From: Desulfobacula sp.
GTDB lineage: Bacteria; Desulfobacterota; Desulfobacteria; Desulfobacterales; Desulfobacteraceae
Direction of reading: 5' to 3'
DNA: 64,000 nt
Assembly: GCA_013792075.1 (NCBI GenBank)
Contig: VMSR01000095.1
Span: 23,463-87,462 of the forward strand
In this document: piece after piece, positions 41,683 through 51,956 of the stretch
How positions within the stretch are numbered: the first letter of the stretch is position 1
Layout: every line of letters begins with the position of its first letter
Notes under the pieces: generated by a model
The model's input: the letters and a program-made list of their open reading frames with translations, nothing else
Told to the model about the DNA's origin: nothing
Databases searched by the model: none
Program-made: the position numbers and the translations under genes

Positions 41683-43236
41683 TTATTGAACTCCCTTTAA
41701 AATTTTTCCAGCATCTTGCCCCTTAACAAGCCATAAATCCGTATCCCCAATCTTAATTCGGGAATCAACAATAATTTTTTCTGTTTTTGTCAAAACCTCT
41801 TCCAATTTTTCTAAATACATGCGAGTTTTAGTGACACTTGGGGCTTTTTTATATTCTTCCAAACGATCAAGAAAATTTTGAGCTTCACCAACGGCATAAT
41901 TCATTTTTTGTTCTCTATACCCTGTCGCTTCAGCAATTATTTCAGCCGCTTTTCCCCGCGAAACAGGGACCACTTCATTTTGATAGGCAATGGCTTCGTT
42001 CAGGTAGGTGGCCCTGTCCTCCCAGGCACTGGCAACTTCTTGAAAGGCGCTTATGACTTCTTGGGGAGGGATCGCCTGTAGGAGTTGAAGATTGACCAGC
42101 CTGATTCCGGACAGGGCCTTATCCAATATCTCTTGTATCTGTTTTTTTGCTTGTTCAAGGACATCTGTTTTACCGGTGGTAAGAAGAAAATCAACTCCGA
42201 CCTGACTCACGATTTGCCGTACTGATGATTCAACTGCATATCGTACCAGTTCATCTGGATTTTTTATCCGGTAAGTATAATCAATCGCATTTTTTATAAC
42301 ATAATGAGCTGATGTGTTGATCTCAACCAGGTTTTCATCACCGGTCAGCATTAAAACAGGATTGGTTTCAACCGTTTCAATATTAGCCGTATTTACAAGA
42401 TCCACCTGTCCTATCGGCCAGGGAAGGCGGTAATGGATACCCGGGGCAACATCTGTCTCAACGGGTTTGCCAAAGCGCTTTTCAACACCAACCTGGTTCC
42501 ATTGAACAGAATAAATTCCAGAAGCAAAATAACTCATTATCAACAATGGAATTCCAAACGTTTTAACAAACTTCCCATACTTTCCCATGGTTTCTATATG
42601 CAGATTTCTATGAACTGTATTCGGGAGCCCCCCTTTTCGCAATGCTTTGAGGGAGCTTGTGAAAATTTCAATGGCAGCCAAACCAATTAGGATTACAATG
42701 ACTACAGCTGCTAGCTTGTCCATATTTCTCAATCCGATCAAATAGCCGGTTAGCCCGATCACCACAATGACTGAACTATACATATCCATCATGGAATGAT
42801 ATCCATCTGCCACTAGGCTTGGTGAGTTCGTCTCCTTGCCGACATATATTTTATAGCGAGCCATAAAATAACTCACAACAATGGTTAAGACAGCTCCGGC
42901 AATGACTATTGGCACCTGGGTGAGGGCTCTTTCTTCACCTTTGATGACTTCTTGAAAAATTTCATATCCAATATAAAGGATAAAAAAGGAGACAAGAATC
43001 GATACAAAATTTTCAATCCGGCTGATCCCTTTTGACAGGGTTAAATCCTCCCGCCGCGACAAAACAAGCCCGGTCAGGACGATTCCTGATACGAATATGT
43101 CTGAAAAAGAATGCCATGCACCCGCTTTCAATGCCAGGCTTCCAGACATGCCGGCCAGGATAAATTTTAGTGCAATTAACAAAAAATTAGCACAAATGGT
43201 TATAATAAGTGCCTTTTCCTTTCTATTCATATACAC
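41683..43236 (-). CDS. CDF metal transporter fused to an HflK-like band 7 domain
   Basis: 517 residues. The first about 205 residues are a cation diffusion facilitator membrane domain with the metal-site motifs AGAWHSFSDIFVSG and SLVADGYHSMMDMYSS, and six predicted membrane spans. The second part from about residue 225 is a band-7 domain (another span LLIMSYFASGIYSVQW, then VGVEKRFGKPVETDVAPGIH, YRLPWPIGQV, VLMLTGDENLVEIN) like HflK. The fusion is in one frame with no break. Transport of Zn/Cd/Fe-type metal coupled to FtsH-type complexes is inferred. Confidence 0.88.
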   Translation of the reverse strand: MYMNRKEKALIITICANFLLIALKFILAGMSGSLALKAGAWHSFSDIFVSGIVLTGLVLSRREDLTLSKGISRIENFVSILVSFFILYIGYEIFQEVIKGEERALTQVPIVIAGAVLTIVVSYFMARYKIYVGKETNSPSLVADGYHSMMDMYSSVIVVIGLTGYLIGLRNMDKLAAVVIVILIGLAAIEIFTSSLKALRKGGLPNTVHRNLHIETMGKYGKFVKTFGIPLLIMSYFASGIYSVQWNQVGVEKRFGKPVETDVAPGIHYRLPWPIGQVDLVNTANIETVETNPVLMLTGDENLVEINTSAHYVIKNAIDYTYRIKNPDELVRYAVESSVRQIVSQVGVDFLLTTGKTDVLEQAKKQIQEILDKALSGIRLVNLQLLQAIPPQEVISAFQEVASAWEDRATYLNEAIAYQNEVVPVSRGKAAEIIAEATGYREQKMNYAVGEAQNFLDRLEEYKKAPSVTKTRMYLEKLEEVLTKTEKIIVDSRIKIGDTDLWLVKGQDAGKILKGVQ

Positions 43237-43247
43237 TGAAAAACCTC

Positions 43248-44840
43248 CTATTTATTTGGTTTTAACATTGATTTGATAACATCATCATAAATGACGAGGT
43301 TGGCCTGCTCAAGCAAAGCCTCGCTCATACCATATGACTGTTCTTCATGTTTTTGTTGGTATAAAGCAGCCTTGAGAGACTCCCGGACCTCTTCAAATAA
43401 CATCATTTCAGGTTCATTTCGTTCCCTTACTTTGACAATGTACCAGCTGCCGTTGAACTGAAACGGAGATCCTATTTCATCTTTCTTTAAGCGCATCACA
43501 TTTTCATGAAAACTGTGAGATTGAATCTCTTCTATAATATTCTCCCCTTCAGTTATCCATTTATCGATTTTTCCACCATTTTTCGCAGTTTCGGGATCTT
43601 CCGAATATTCTAAAACAACATCTTCAAAAGGTACGCCTGTTTTAAAAAATCCAGGATATATTTTTTTATATGCTTCTGTTATTTTTGCTTCAGCTCTTTT
43701 TTTTTCTTCCCCATCTTGGCCCGAGGCAATCCGAATATAACTGATTTTCACTTGCGGCGGCTTCATCAACTCTTTTTTGTGTTTTTCATAATAGGCCATA
43801 ACTTCTTCCTCTTTTACTTCCAGCTTGTCGTCTACCTCCTCCTGATGGAGAAGTTGTCTTAAAATATCCTCTTTTGCATGTGACACCTCGTCTTTTGTTT
43901 CCGTACCCAGCATCTGATCATCCGTATCCTCCACAATCAGCATCCTTTGGATTATCCTGTCAAGCAGCTCTATCTTGGCCTCATAAGTTTGATATTTTGC
44001 CTGTTCATAGGATGGAAGCTCTTTGAATTCCTCATAAAATTCACCAACGGTGTGTCTTTTCCCATGGATAGTAAAAAGGGTTCTGTTCTTATTGAGTTTA
44101 AACCATTCCTCTTCCTTTACCTCGCTTAACTCGATTAATAGTTGTTCTTTTACATCTGAGAATGATTTCTCAGGGGCATTATAATTTTTTCTATTTTCTT
44201 CAAAATAAATTATAAGCTCATTCTCTGTTGGCACAGGCACCTCAAGCAAACGATCTTCACGGGTAATCACAGCATTTTTCTTCAGATCTTCCATATAATT
44301 TTTAAAATACAGGGTTTCTTCTTTTTCCTGTAAAATTTCCCGAATATTCTCTTTGACTTCATTAAAAGGTCTTTCTTCAAAATCTTTTCTGTTCTTTTCA
44401 TAATAGATTTTAATGTCTGTCTCTGAAACTTTGATTTTGCTGTCATGGGCACGAGAATGCATCTCATCAATGTTTATCTCTTCTGATATGTGTTTCATGG
44501 CATGCTTGATACTGTCTTTTTGATCGAGTTTCTTCTCCTTAATTTTTGCCTTGGCCATCTGATCCACAGCCAAACTTTGAATCAAGCGTTTGTACAACGC
44601 CTCATTTTGAATCTCATTCATCATATCCGGTTTGACCCCCTGGACCAGTTTGTCAATGTAATTTTTCACCTCCGAGCGAGTGATCTGGCCGCCTTCATAG
44701 GTAGCAACAATTTCAGGATCAGGGGAATTTTTCTTGTTCTCACAACTGACTAAAAGCATCATGGAAAAGATGAAGATGAAAATGGCATAGCTCTTTTTTC
44801 TCTGGGAAAAAGCCTCAAATATAAAAGTGGATGATCTCAT
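43248..44840 (-). CDS. PpiC/SurA-type peptidyl-prolyl isomerase lipoprotein
   Basis: 530 residues. The signal ends with a lipobox (FSMMLLVSCENKK, Cys about 32). The N-terminal half is helical, SurA-like, with repeated segments; the C-terminal rotamase domain shows PQVKISYIRIASGQ, FEDVVLEYSEDPETAKNGGK and KKDEIGSPFQFNGSWYIVKV. It probably folds outer-membrane or periplasmic proteins. It is the first gene of the minus-strand HflKC-HtrA cluster. The ATG at 44840 has AAGGACT close upstream. Confidence 0.85.
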   Translation of the reverse strand: MRSSTFIFEAFSQRKKSYAIFIFIFSMMLLVSCENKKNSPDPEIVATYEGGQITRSEVKNYIDKLVQGVKPDMMNEIQNEALYKRLIQSLAVDQMAKAKIKEKKLDQKDSIKHAMKHISEEINIDEMHSRAHDSKIKVSETDIKIYYEKNRKDFEERPFNEVKENIREILQEKEETLYFKNYMEDLKKNAVITREDRLLEVPVPTENELIIYFEENRKNYNAPEKSFSDVKEQLLIELSEVKEEEWFKLNKNRTLFTIHGKRHTVGEFYEEFKELPSYEQAKYQTYEAKIELLDRIIQRMLIVEDTDDQMLGTETKDEVSHAKEDILRQLLHQEEVDDKLEVKEEEVMAYYEKHKKELMKPPQVKISYIRIASGQDGEEKKRAEAKITEAYKKIYPGFFKTGVPFEDVVLEYSEDPETAKNGGKIDKWITEGENIIEEIQSHSFHENVMRLKKDEIGSPFQFNGSWYIVKVRERNEPEMMLFEEVRESLKAALYQQKHEEQSYGMSEALLEQANLVIYDDVIKSMLKPNK

Positions 44841-44950
44841 AGTCCTTAATCTCTTCGTTTAAAATTATTGATTCCAGACTCACCATACACCCACAACATT
44901 ACAGAAAACTTTCTTCAAGATTACCTTTTTGAAATGTATTTCTCAAAAGA

Positions 44951-44978
44951 TTGACAATATGGAACACTTCTATATAGT
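44951..44978 (+). promoter_or_regulatory. sigma-70-type promoter of the two-component operon
   Basis: TTGACA (44951-44956) and TATAGT (44973-44978), spacer 16 bases, about 110 bases before the response regulator start. Confidence 0.6.
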
Positions 44979-45087
44979 TTTAGCATGGGATTGAAATATT
45001 TTTGTTAGCATCAAAAAACGCACACCAGAACAGATAGAAACTTAAGATCGTCCGGTTTCAGGCATTTACCCCAAAAAGGACTTTTAT

Positions 45088-45765
45088 ATGCGACTGCTTA
45101 TTGTAGAAGATGATATTGAAATAGCCTCTTTCATCGAAAAAGGGTTAAAACAAGAAGGATTCGCAGTAGACCATGCTATAAATGGAGAAGATGGACTGCA
45201 TATGGCACTTACAGAGCCATATGATGTGATGATTATTGATATCATGCTGCCCATGCTTGACGGTCTTAAAATTGTAGAGACACTCCGGAAAAAACTTATC
45301 AATACGCCTGTTTTAATCCTGAGCGCCAAGCGATCTGTAGGAGATAGAGTAAGAGGCATACAAAAAGGTGGGGATGATTATATGATAAAACCGTTTGCTT
45401 TTTCAGAGCTTCTGGCTAGAATACAGGCGTTGATAAGAAGATCTACAGGATTTGTTGAATCCAGCAGCATTACGATTGGTGACCTTTCAATTGACCTTTT
45501 AAAAAGAACCGTCTCCAGAGCAGGCAAAGACCTTGAACTCCAGCCAAGAGAATTCTCGTTGCTAGAATATCTGGCACGAAATGCAAACCGGACTGTTTCC
45601 AAAACAATGATACTGGAGCATGTCTGGGATTTCCATTTTGATCCACAGACGAATGTGGTAGATGTTTTAATATGCCGGTTAAGAGGTAAAATTGATAAAG
45701 GATTTACCGGAAAGATGATTCAAACGATTCGGGGTGTTGGATATGTTCTTAAAACACCTTCATAA
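45088..45765 (+). CDS. OmpR/PhoB-family response regulator
   Basis: 225 residues. Receiver domain with the phospho-acceptor Asp in VMIIDIMLPMLDGLK, conserved Lys in MIKPFAFSELLAR and Thr/Ser in LILSAK. A winged-helix C-terminal domain: LQPREFSLLEYLARNANRTV and QTNVVDVLICRLRGKID, closest in style to CopR/CusR regulators. It is followed, overlapping by 23 bases, by its kinase. It is divergent from the envelope stress/metal cluster and probably controls it. Confidence 0.93.
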   Translation: MRLLIVEDDIEIASFIEKGLKQEGFAVDHAINGEDGLHMALTEPYDVMIIDIMLPMLDGLKIVETLRKKLINTPVLILSAKRSVGDRVRGIQKGGDDYMIKPFAFSELLARIQALIRRSTGFVESSSITIGDLSIDLLKRTVSRAGKDLELQPREFSLLEYLARNANRTVSKTMILEHVWDFHFDPQTNVVDVLICRLRGKIDKGFTGKMIQTIRGVGYVLKTPS

Positions 45766-47155
45766 TTTTACCAGAACACTTAGCTTCAAGGTTTCTGTCT
45801 GGTATTCTTCCGTGTTTATTCTAAGTTCTCTTTTACTATTTTTGATCACCTATTATTTTATTTCAACAACAATAAAAAATCAGGATCATGAAGAAATTTT
45901 ACTTGAACTGAACGAAATATCGGCTATTTATGAAATTGATGGAATAAATGCGATTGAAAAATTTGTGATGGAAAACAACAATTTTAACAGAACAAAACCT
46001 CTTTTTATCCGGATCGCAGACAGCAACAATAAAACCCTGCATATTTTTTTCCAGAATCAATGGAAAATTTTTAATTTATTGATTCTTGAAACGACCATAC
46101 CAGATAACACCAAAAAATGGATTCAAATATCAGCCTATAAGGGGAATTATGTGCTGGATGTGAACTCAATACTATCATCAACTGGTCATTGGGTTCAGGT
46201 TGGTATGAGCAGTGAAGGGCGGGAAAATGTATTAGAACAGTTTCGTAAAATCTTTATGATTATCATGATTTTTCTTTTTATCCTTGGGCTCATCGGTGGA
46301 ATATTTCTTTCATATCTGACACTGCAACCCATAAGAAAAGTGATACAAGCAGTTAAGTCTATTGATATTGGAAAGATGACCACAAAATTGCCACGATCAA
46401 TGACCGGAGATGAGGTAGATGAGCTTACGGGTTTATTCAACGAAATGCTTGAAAATATCAATTGCTTAATTATCAATATGAAAAACTCACTGGATAATGT
46501 AGCACACGATCTGAGAACTCCCATGACAAGATTCAGGAATGTTGCGGAAGTAGCGCTATTGGAAAATTCTAAACCAAAACTTTTACGCAATGCGCTTGAA
46601 ACGAACATAGAAGAATCAGATCATATTTTAAAAATTTTAGAAACCATTATGGATATATCAGAAGCCGAAACCGGCGTAATGAAGCTTGACTGTAAAGCAG
46701 TCAATTTATCGGCCCTGATCGAAAAAATCATAGACATGTATCAGATAGTTGCAGAAGAAAAAGGAGTTAAAATCAAATCAAACCTTCCCGGAAACATTGA
46801 AATAATGATTGATCCGACTCGAATTGGTCAGGTAATCGCAAACATTCTTGACAATGCTATTAAATTTACGCCTTCCGGAGGTACAATCGATATAGAAACG
46901 ATACAAATCAATAATGAAATAAAGATTATTGTTAAAGATACAGGAATGGGTATTGGTGAAGAAGAGCTTCCCAAGGTGTGGGATCGCCTTTACAGGGGTG
47001 ACCAGAGCCGAACAAATAAAGGGTTAGGTCTTGGTTTGAGTATCGCTAGAGGAATAGTCAAGGCCCATAAAGGGATTATTACGGTTACCAGTGAACTGTA
47101 TCAGGGATCAACCTTTACCATATCGCTACCTGAATCTCAAACTTCTAAGTTATAA
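45743..47155 (+). CDS. sensor histidine kinase, partner of the 45088 regulator
   Basis: 470 residues from ATG 45743 (an upstream TTG is less likely). Two membrane spans (about 18-40, SVFILSSLLLFLITYYF, and about 173-196, IFMIIMIFLFILGLIGGIF) enclose a periplasmic sensor. A HAMP-like stretch follows, then VAHDLRTPMTRFRNV (His), NILDNAIKFTPSGG, KDTGMGIGEEELPKVWDRLY and GLGLGLSIARGIVKAH. The arrangement is that of CusS/CzcS-type kinases. The activating signal is not apparent from the periplasmic sequence. Confidence 0.92.
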   Translation: MFLKHLHNFTRTLSFKVSVWYSSVFILSSLLLFLITYYFISTTIKNQDHEEILLELNEISAIYEIDGINAIEKFVMENNNFNRTKPLFIRIADSNNKTLHIFFQNQWKIFNLLILETTIPDNTKKWIQISAYKGNYVLDVNSILSSTGHWVQVGMSSEGRENVLEQFRKIFMIIMIFLFILGLIGGIFLSYLTLQPIRKVIQAVKSIDIGKMTTKLPRSMTGDEVDELTGLFNEMLENINCLIINMKNSLDNVAHDLRTPMTRFRNVAEVALLENSKPKLLRNALETNIEESDHILKILETIMDISEAETGVMKLDCKAVNLSALIEKIIDMYQIVAEEKGVKIKSNLPGNIEIMIDPTRIGQVIANILDNAIKFTPSGGTIDIETIQINNEIKIIVKDTGMGIGEEELPKVWDRLYRGDQSRTNKGLGLGLSIARGIVKAHKGIITVTSELYQGSTFTISLPESQTSKL

Positions 47156-47437
47156 ATATTTCCCTTTCAATTTGGACCGCCACGATGTCCCCGTTTTCCC
47201 AATGGATCAAGACAAGGGGATCGGTTACATTTTATGAAAGAACCGGTTCAAACTTGAGCAGGATTGTTTTTTATAACACCTGATGCCTGAAAGAATGATT
47301 TCTAAGGTAAATAATTTGTGTGGATAAGTTTTGGTAAAACGTCAGAAAATCATTACAAAATGGTAACCTCAAAAATTTGACAAGAGGACAGATTATGAGT
47401 TATCTGTGGGGCATTAATAATTGATAAAAATGACACA

Positions 47438-47848
47438 ATGATAAGAAAAATTAATAACAATCTTCAATCCATTATTCTTTCATGGATTGTAATTTTTGTG
47501 GTGGTGTCAGTTCATCCTGCCTGCCAAAAATTGTTCTCTGAGATTTGCTCTCAAAAGACCTCCGTATCTTTGAATAGTCAGCTATCCGGTTGCCCACCCA
47601 TTAAACAACAATTTCATTCTTTTGCTGCCGGTCGGAATGGAACATGTTGTAAAGAACAACAATGTGATGAAAAAGAAGAATTGTTCTTTTCAGGACAATT
47701 CCCTGAAGCCGCAAAGTATGCTTGGAGTTCTAAAAATAAAATTTCTTTTTCTGATGACAAAAACGAAAACTTACAAATAATTTCAAATCAAAAACCTGCC
47801 CAAAATAACATTTCAATAGATATCTTTACTCAATTTTTTCTGTGTTAA
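47438..47848 (+). CDS. exported cysteine-containing protein, unrecognised
   Basis: 136 residues. A hydrophobic start (SIILSWIVIFVVVSVHPAC) suggests a signal peptide or anchor; the mature part has several cysteines (CQKLFSEICSQ, SGCPPIKQQ, GTCCKEQQCDEK, C-terminal FFLC). They may bind metal. No known family. The gene stands alone behind the two-component operon in the same direction. Confidence 0.45.
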   Translation: MIRKINNNLQSIILSWIVIFVVVSVHPACQKLFSEICSQKTSVSLNSQLSGCPPIKQQFHSFAAGRNGTCCKEQQCDEKEELFFSGQFPEAAKYAWSSKNKISFSDDKNENLQIISNQKPAQNNISIDIFTQFFLC

Positions 47849-48095
47849 CTCTTCATTTATTCACAATCCGTTTGACGTATTAAATCCGATCTTTTTAATG
47901 CCCGGAAGATATATCTAAAATTTTTAGACTATAGTTTATATCTTCCCAAAAACCTTTAAGCATGAGGATTAGAACGAATTTATTCTGAAACTTTTTTTCT
48001 ATAATTACCTTGTAAACGCGCTTACGTGACATGCAGAACCAGTTTGATGTTGATTTAAATATGAAACAAAACAAATAGAATAAAGGAGAAGTAGA

Positions 48096-49040
48096 TTGAT
48101 TGAAATTAAAAATCTGACCAAATATTATAAAGATTTTTGCGCAGTCGACAATATAAACTTAAAAGTTTCCAAAGGGGAAATACTCGGACTTTTGGGCCCA
48201 AATGGTGCCGGCAAAACGACAACACTTCGAATGTTGACCGGATATTTCAAGCCAAGTGCCGGGTCTATTAAGGTAGACAAATTTAACCTGCCCGAAAATA
48301 TGATCCAGATTAAATCTCTTATCGGATATCTTCCTGAATCTGCGCCACTTTATCACAATATGCTGGTATATGATTATCTTGAATATGTAGCCAAAATAAA
48401 AGGAATAGGTGATCGTGAAAAACGGCATGACAGATTTTTAAAGCTATCTGAAATTTGCGGTCTGTCATCCATCATGGCAAAACCGATTTCAGATTTATCC
48501 AAAGGCTTAAAACAAAGGGTGGGTATTGCCCATGCAATGATGACTGATCCGGAGATACTGATTTTGGATGAACCGACCTCCGGCCTTGATCCAAACCAGA
48601 TAGCGGAAATAAGGGATATTATCCGAACCATCGGCAAGGAAAAAACCATTGTTTTTTCCACCCATATTTTAAGCGAAGCTGAAGCAACCTGTGACAGAAT
48701 TGCAATCATTAACAAAGGCCGTATTGTTGCTGACGATACAACCTCGAACCTAAAACAAAGCCTTGAGCAGGATTCAATCATCAAACTCTCTTTGCAGGGA
48801 GCTTCCGTGGAAGAGGCTCACACGCTATTGAGCAATATATCTTCTGAAATTCACATTCAACATACGGAACCATCTGAAAAAGATATGATTTCATTTGAGA
48901 TACGAGGTAAGAACAATAAAAATATCCGGTCCCGGATATATTTAAAAATCAAGGAAACAGATTGGATAATTTGTGAATTTGTTAAAGAGTCTCAGGCCCT
49001 TGAAAAGGTATTTCAAACACTGACAAAAGAGGTTAAATAA
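48096..49040 (+). CDS. ABC transporter ATPase (GldA-like)
   Basis: 314 residues from TTG 48096, behind AAAGGAGAAGTAGA. Walker A LGLLGPNGAGKTTTLRML, signature LSKGLKQRVGIAHAMM, Walker B ILILDEPTSGLDPNQIAEI and H-loop VFSTHILSEAEATC. The C-terminal extension belongs to ABC-2-type ATPases. Permease and a GldG-like protein follow without gaps, the same order as in ABC-2 transporters with gliding-motility-like auxiliary subunits. Substrate unknown. Confidence 0.94.
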   Translation: MIEIKNLTKYYKDFCAVDNINLKVSKGEILGLLGPNGAGKTTTLRMLTGYFKPSAGSIKVDKFNLPENMIQIKSLIGYLPESAPLYHNMLVYDYLEYVAKIKGIGDREKRHDRFLKLSEICGLSSIMAKPISDLSKGLKQRVGIAHAMMTDPEILILDEPTSGLDPNQIAEIRDIIRTIGKEKTIVFSTHILSEAEATCDRIAIINKGRIVADDTTSNLKQSLEQDSIIKLSLQGASVEEAHTLLSNISSEIHIQHTEPSEKDMISFEIRGKNNKNIRSRIYLKIKETDWIICEFVKESQALEKVFQTLTKEVK

Positions 49041-49042
49041 CA

Positions 49043-49747
49043 ATGAAACAGATAAAAATCATAGCGATAAAAGAATTTAAAGATTACTTTATTTCCCCGA
49101 TTGCATATATTGTCATCTCCCTGTTCCTCATTGTAACGGGTTGGTTTTTCTTTTCTACCTTTTTTATGTACGGCCGTGCAGATTTGAGAGATTTTTTCTC
49201 TCTGCTCCCAATAACCTTTTCTTTTTTTATCCCGGCTATAACCATGCGGCTTTTTTCCGAAGAAAAGAATGTGGGATCATATGAAACGCTTTTAACAATG
49301 CCTGTCTCTTTTACAGATATTGCAGTGGGAAAATTCTTGGCCGCAACTCTTTTTACTGCTACGATGCTGGTTCCAACCTTGTCCTATCCGATTTTCATTT
49401 CTTTTGTCGGCCAAGTGGATCCCGGCCCGGTTATTGGAGGATATATCGGTGCGATCTTCCTTGCAGGAGCCTATTGTGCCATAGGACTTTTTGCATCTTC
49501 TCTGACACGGAACCAGATCATTGCATTCATCATCGGTTGTGCCGGTTGCTTCACATTGACTATAATGGATAGAATGTTATTTTTCATGCCTTCAAAAATC
49601 ATCGCTATAATCGAATATATTGGCGCCAACTCCCATTTTATGAATATTTCCAAAGGAATCATAGATTCAAGGGATATCATTTATTTTGTGAGCGTGATCT
49701 TTGTTTTCATATTTTCAACCTATCTTGTGATGCATGAAAAAAACTAA
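49043..49747 (+). CDS. ABC-2 type permease
   Basis: 234 residues with about six hydrophobic segments (for example PIAYIVISLFLIVTGWFFF, LAATLFTATMLVPTLSYPIF and SVIFVFIFSTYLVM). AITMRLFSEEKNVGSYETLL is the typical conserved stretch of ABC-2 permeases of the GldF type. It is the membrane partner of the preceding ATPase. The start is two bases from the ATPase stop. Confidence 0.9.
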   Translation: MKQIKIIAIKEFKDYFISPIAYIVISLFLIVTGWFFFSTFFMYGRADLRDFFSLLPITFSFFIPAITMRLFSEEKNVGSYETLLTMPVSFTDIAVGKFLAATLFTATMLVPTLSYPIFISFVGQVDPGPVIGGYIGAIFLAGAYCAIGLFASSLTRNQIIAFIIGCAGCFTLTIMDRMLFFMPSKIIAIIEYIGANSHFMNISKGIIDSRDIIYFVSVIFVFIFSTYLVMHEKN

Positions 49748-49756
49748 GGAGTAACA

Positions 49757-51952
49757 ATGGGTAACTTTTCAAAAAAACAAAAATATTTTAAATTTATTCT
49801 ATATATTGCAGTGATTGTTCTTATAAACCTTGTCGGAATAACATTATTTTTCCGATCAGACCTTACACAAAGCAAAATCTATTCGTTATCATCCGCAAGC
49901 AAGGATGTCGTGGCCACTCTTTCAGAACCTCTAAGCATAAAAGTATTTTTTTCAAAAGATCTGCCTACGCCTTACAATAACACGGAAAGATATCTTCGAG
50001 ATCTTCTTCATGAATACGCCTCAAAAGGCGGCAAATATTTCAACTACAGGTTTTATAATGTCAGCACAGAAGAAGGTGGCCTCACCCAAACAACTGACAA
50101 TAATCGCGAAACGGCAAAAAGTTATGGCATACAGCCGGTTCAAATCAGAATTGTTGAAAATGATGAGGTTAAATTTAAAAATGCATACATGGGGCTTGTA
50201 CTCATCCATGGGGATCTTATCGAAAAAATAGCAGCTATCACTTCCACCGATGGCCTGGAATATCAACTGACAACGGCTATTCAAAAATTAAATAATAAAG
50301 TCAGCACCTATTTAAGCCTAAAAGACAAGGTAAAGGTTAAACTGTATCTGTCATCATCTCTAAATGACATTGCACCCTTGATAAGCCTTGAACAGTTGCC
50401 AATGCTTGGAGGACAGGTGTCCGATGCTATTAAGCAGCTTAACAACAAGAGTCTTGGTATTATAGATTTTCAACATATTGATATTTCCAATAAAGATGAG
50501 CTTGGCCCAATAGCAAAAAAATATGATCTTATGGCTTTATCCTGGCCGGCTGTTCCGGAAAAAAATATCACTTCCGGAAATGGAGCAGCAGGGCTTGTTA
50601 TGGAATATCAAGGAAAGACTGCCACCATTCCTTTAATCAGTGCAGTTGAAATCCCTATTATCGGTACCACCTACCAGATGGCTGATCCATCGAGACTTGA
50701 AGAGGAATTGACAGATGTCTTGGAAAAAATGATCGGGATAAATAAGGATATTGGTTTTCTGGCCGATCATGGGACCCATACGCTTACACCCGACCGGCTG
50801 GCCATGATGCAAGGAAGGCCAGGAGGCGGCATGCAAGCTTTTAACAGCCTCCTGGAATCAAGATATTCAATAAAAAACATTGATTTAAAAGACAATCCCA
50901 TACCCGAAGGATTGAACTGCCTGATCATCGCCAGGCCAACTGAACCTTTTACCGAATATGAATTGTTCCAGATTGATCAGGCCTTAATGAAAGGAACCAA
51001 TATTGCTTTTATCTCAGATTCCTTTAATGAAGTCATGCCCCAGCAGGGAGGGTTTGGCGGGCCACAGTATAACCCTATTGATACAGGGCTTGAGAAGTTG
51101 TTAAGCCATTATGGTGTCAATATTAATAAAGCCTATGTGTTGGATAAACAAAGTTATAAACATCAAATGCCAGCCAACCAGGGTGGGGGGGAGCAAGTTA
51201 TATATTTTGCGCCCATGATCTTGGAAAAAACCATTAACACTGAACCAGAGTTTATGGATAATATCAAGGGGCTTGTGACGATGCAGATATCCCCCCTTGA
51301 ACTGGAAAAAGAGGTCCTGGAAAAAAACAAAATAAAAGCCACAAAACTGTTTTCATCATCCGACGAATCCTGGCTTATGGAGGGTAATATTAATCTAGAT
51401 CCAATGTTCATCTCTCCTCCGGCATCGGATGAAGAGATGTCATCCTATGACCTTGCCTACATCCTTGAGGGTGAGTTTACAAGTTACTTTATAGGAAAAA
51501 ATATTCCGGAAAAGAAATTGAATGAAAAGGAAATTGAAGAAGGGAACCTATCAGATACGGAAAAAGAAATTGGCTCTGTCCTGCCTAAAGGCATAACCGC
51601 AGAAAATAAATTTTTAGAAATTTCAAAGCCTGCAAAAATATTTATTATGGCCAGTTCTCAAATGCTTCAGGACAATATGCTGGATACGCAAGGCCGTTCT
51701 ACAAATGCTACTTTTATTTTAAATGTCATCGATCATTTGAACGGTGAAGATAAAATCGCTCAAATGAGGAGTAAACAACAGACTCTAAATCCAATCGCAC
51801 AAACAACACCTTTTGTTAAGGGGCTGATCAAGTCGTTTAACATCATTGCACTTCCGATCATTGTTGCTCTGTTTGGGTTTGGCGTGCTTCTTAAAAGGAA
51901 TAGACGTAAGAAAAAAATAGCGAAAAGATTTGAAGATAGAAAGGACCAATAA
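49757..51952 (+). CDS. GldG-like ABC transporter auxiliary protein
   Basis: 731 residues. One N-terminal span (about 12-34, IVLINLVGITLFF) and one C-terminal span (about 700-720, FNIIALPIIVALFGFGVLL) enclose a large extracytoplasmic domain. RSDLTQSKIYSLSSASKDVV and PLSIKVFFSKDLP are hallmarks of the GldG/ABC_transp_aux family; later a D-x-x-G-like FLADHGTHTLTP and LIIARPTEPFTEYELFQID. Such proteins act with GldA/GldF-type ABC transporters. The function in non-gliding bacteria is uncertain. Confidence 0.88.
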   Translation: MGNFSKKQKYFKFILYIAVIVLINLVGITLFFRSDLTQSKIYSLSSASKDVVATLSEPLSIKVFFSKDLPTPYNNTERYLRDLLHEYASKGGKYFNYRFYNVSTEEGGLTQTTDNNRETAKSYGIQPVQIRIVENDEVKFKNAYMGLVLIHGDLIEKIAAITSTDGLEYQLTTAIQKLNNKVSTYLSLKDKVKVKLYLSSSLNDIAPLISLEQLPMLGGQVSDAIKQLNNKSLGIIDFQHIDISNKDELGPIAKKYDLMALSWPAVPEKNITSGNGAAGLVMEYQGKTATIPLISAVEIPIIGTTYQMADPSRLEEELTDVLEKMIGINKDIGFLADHGTHTLTPDRLAMMQGRPGGGMQAFNSLLESRYSIKNIDLKDNPIPEGLNCLIIARPTEPFTEYELFQIDQALMKGTNIAFISDSFNEVMPQQGGFGGPQYNPIDTGLEKLLSHYGVNINKAYVLDKQSYKHQMPANQGGGEQVIYFAPMILEKTINTEPEFMDNIKGLVTMQISPLELEKEVLEKNKIKATKLFSSSDESWLMEGNINLDPMFISPPASDEEMSSYDLAYILEGEFTSYFIGKNIPEKKLNEKEIEEGNLSDTEKEIGSVLPKGITAENKFLEISKPAKIFIMASSQMLQDNMLDTQGRSTNATFILNVIDHLNGEDKIAQMRSKQQTLNPIAQTTPFVKGLIKSFNIIALPIIVALFGFGVLLKRNRRKKKIAKRFEDRKDQ

Positions 51953-51956
51953 AGAT

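Noticed and set aside
45084..45602. Minus-strand reading frames opposite the response regulator
   Set aside because: Antisense shadows of a clearly identified gene.
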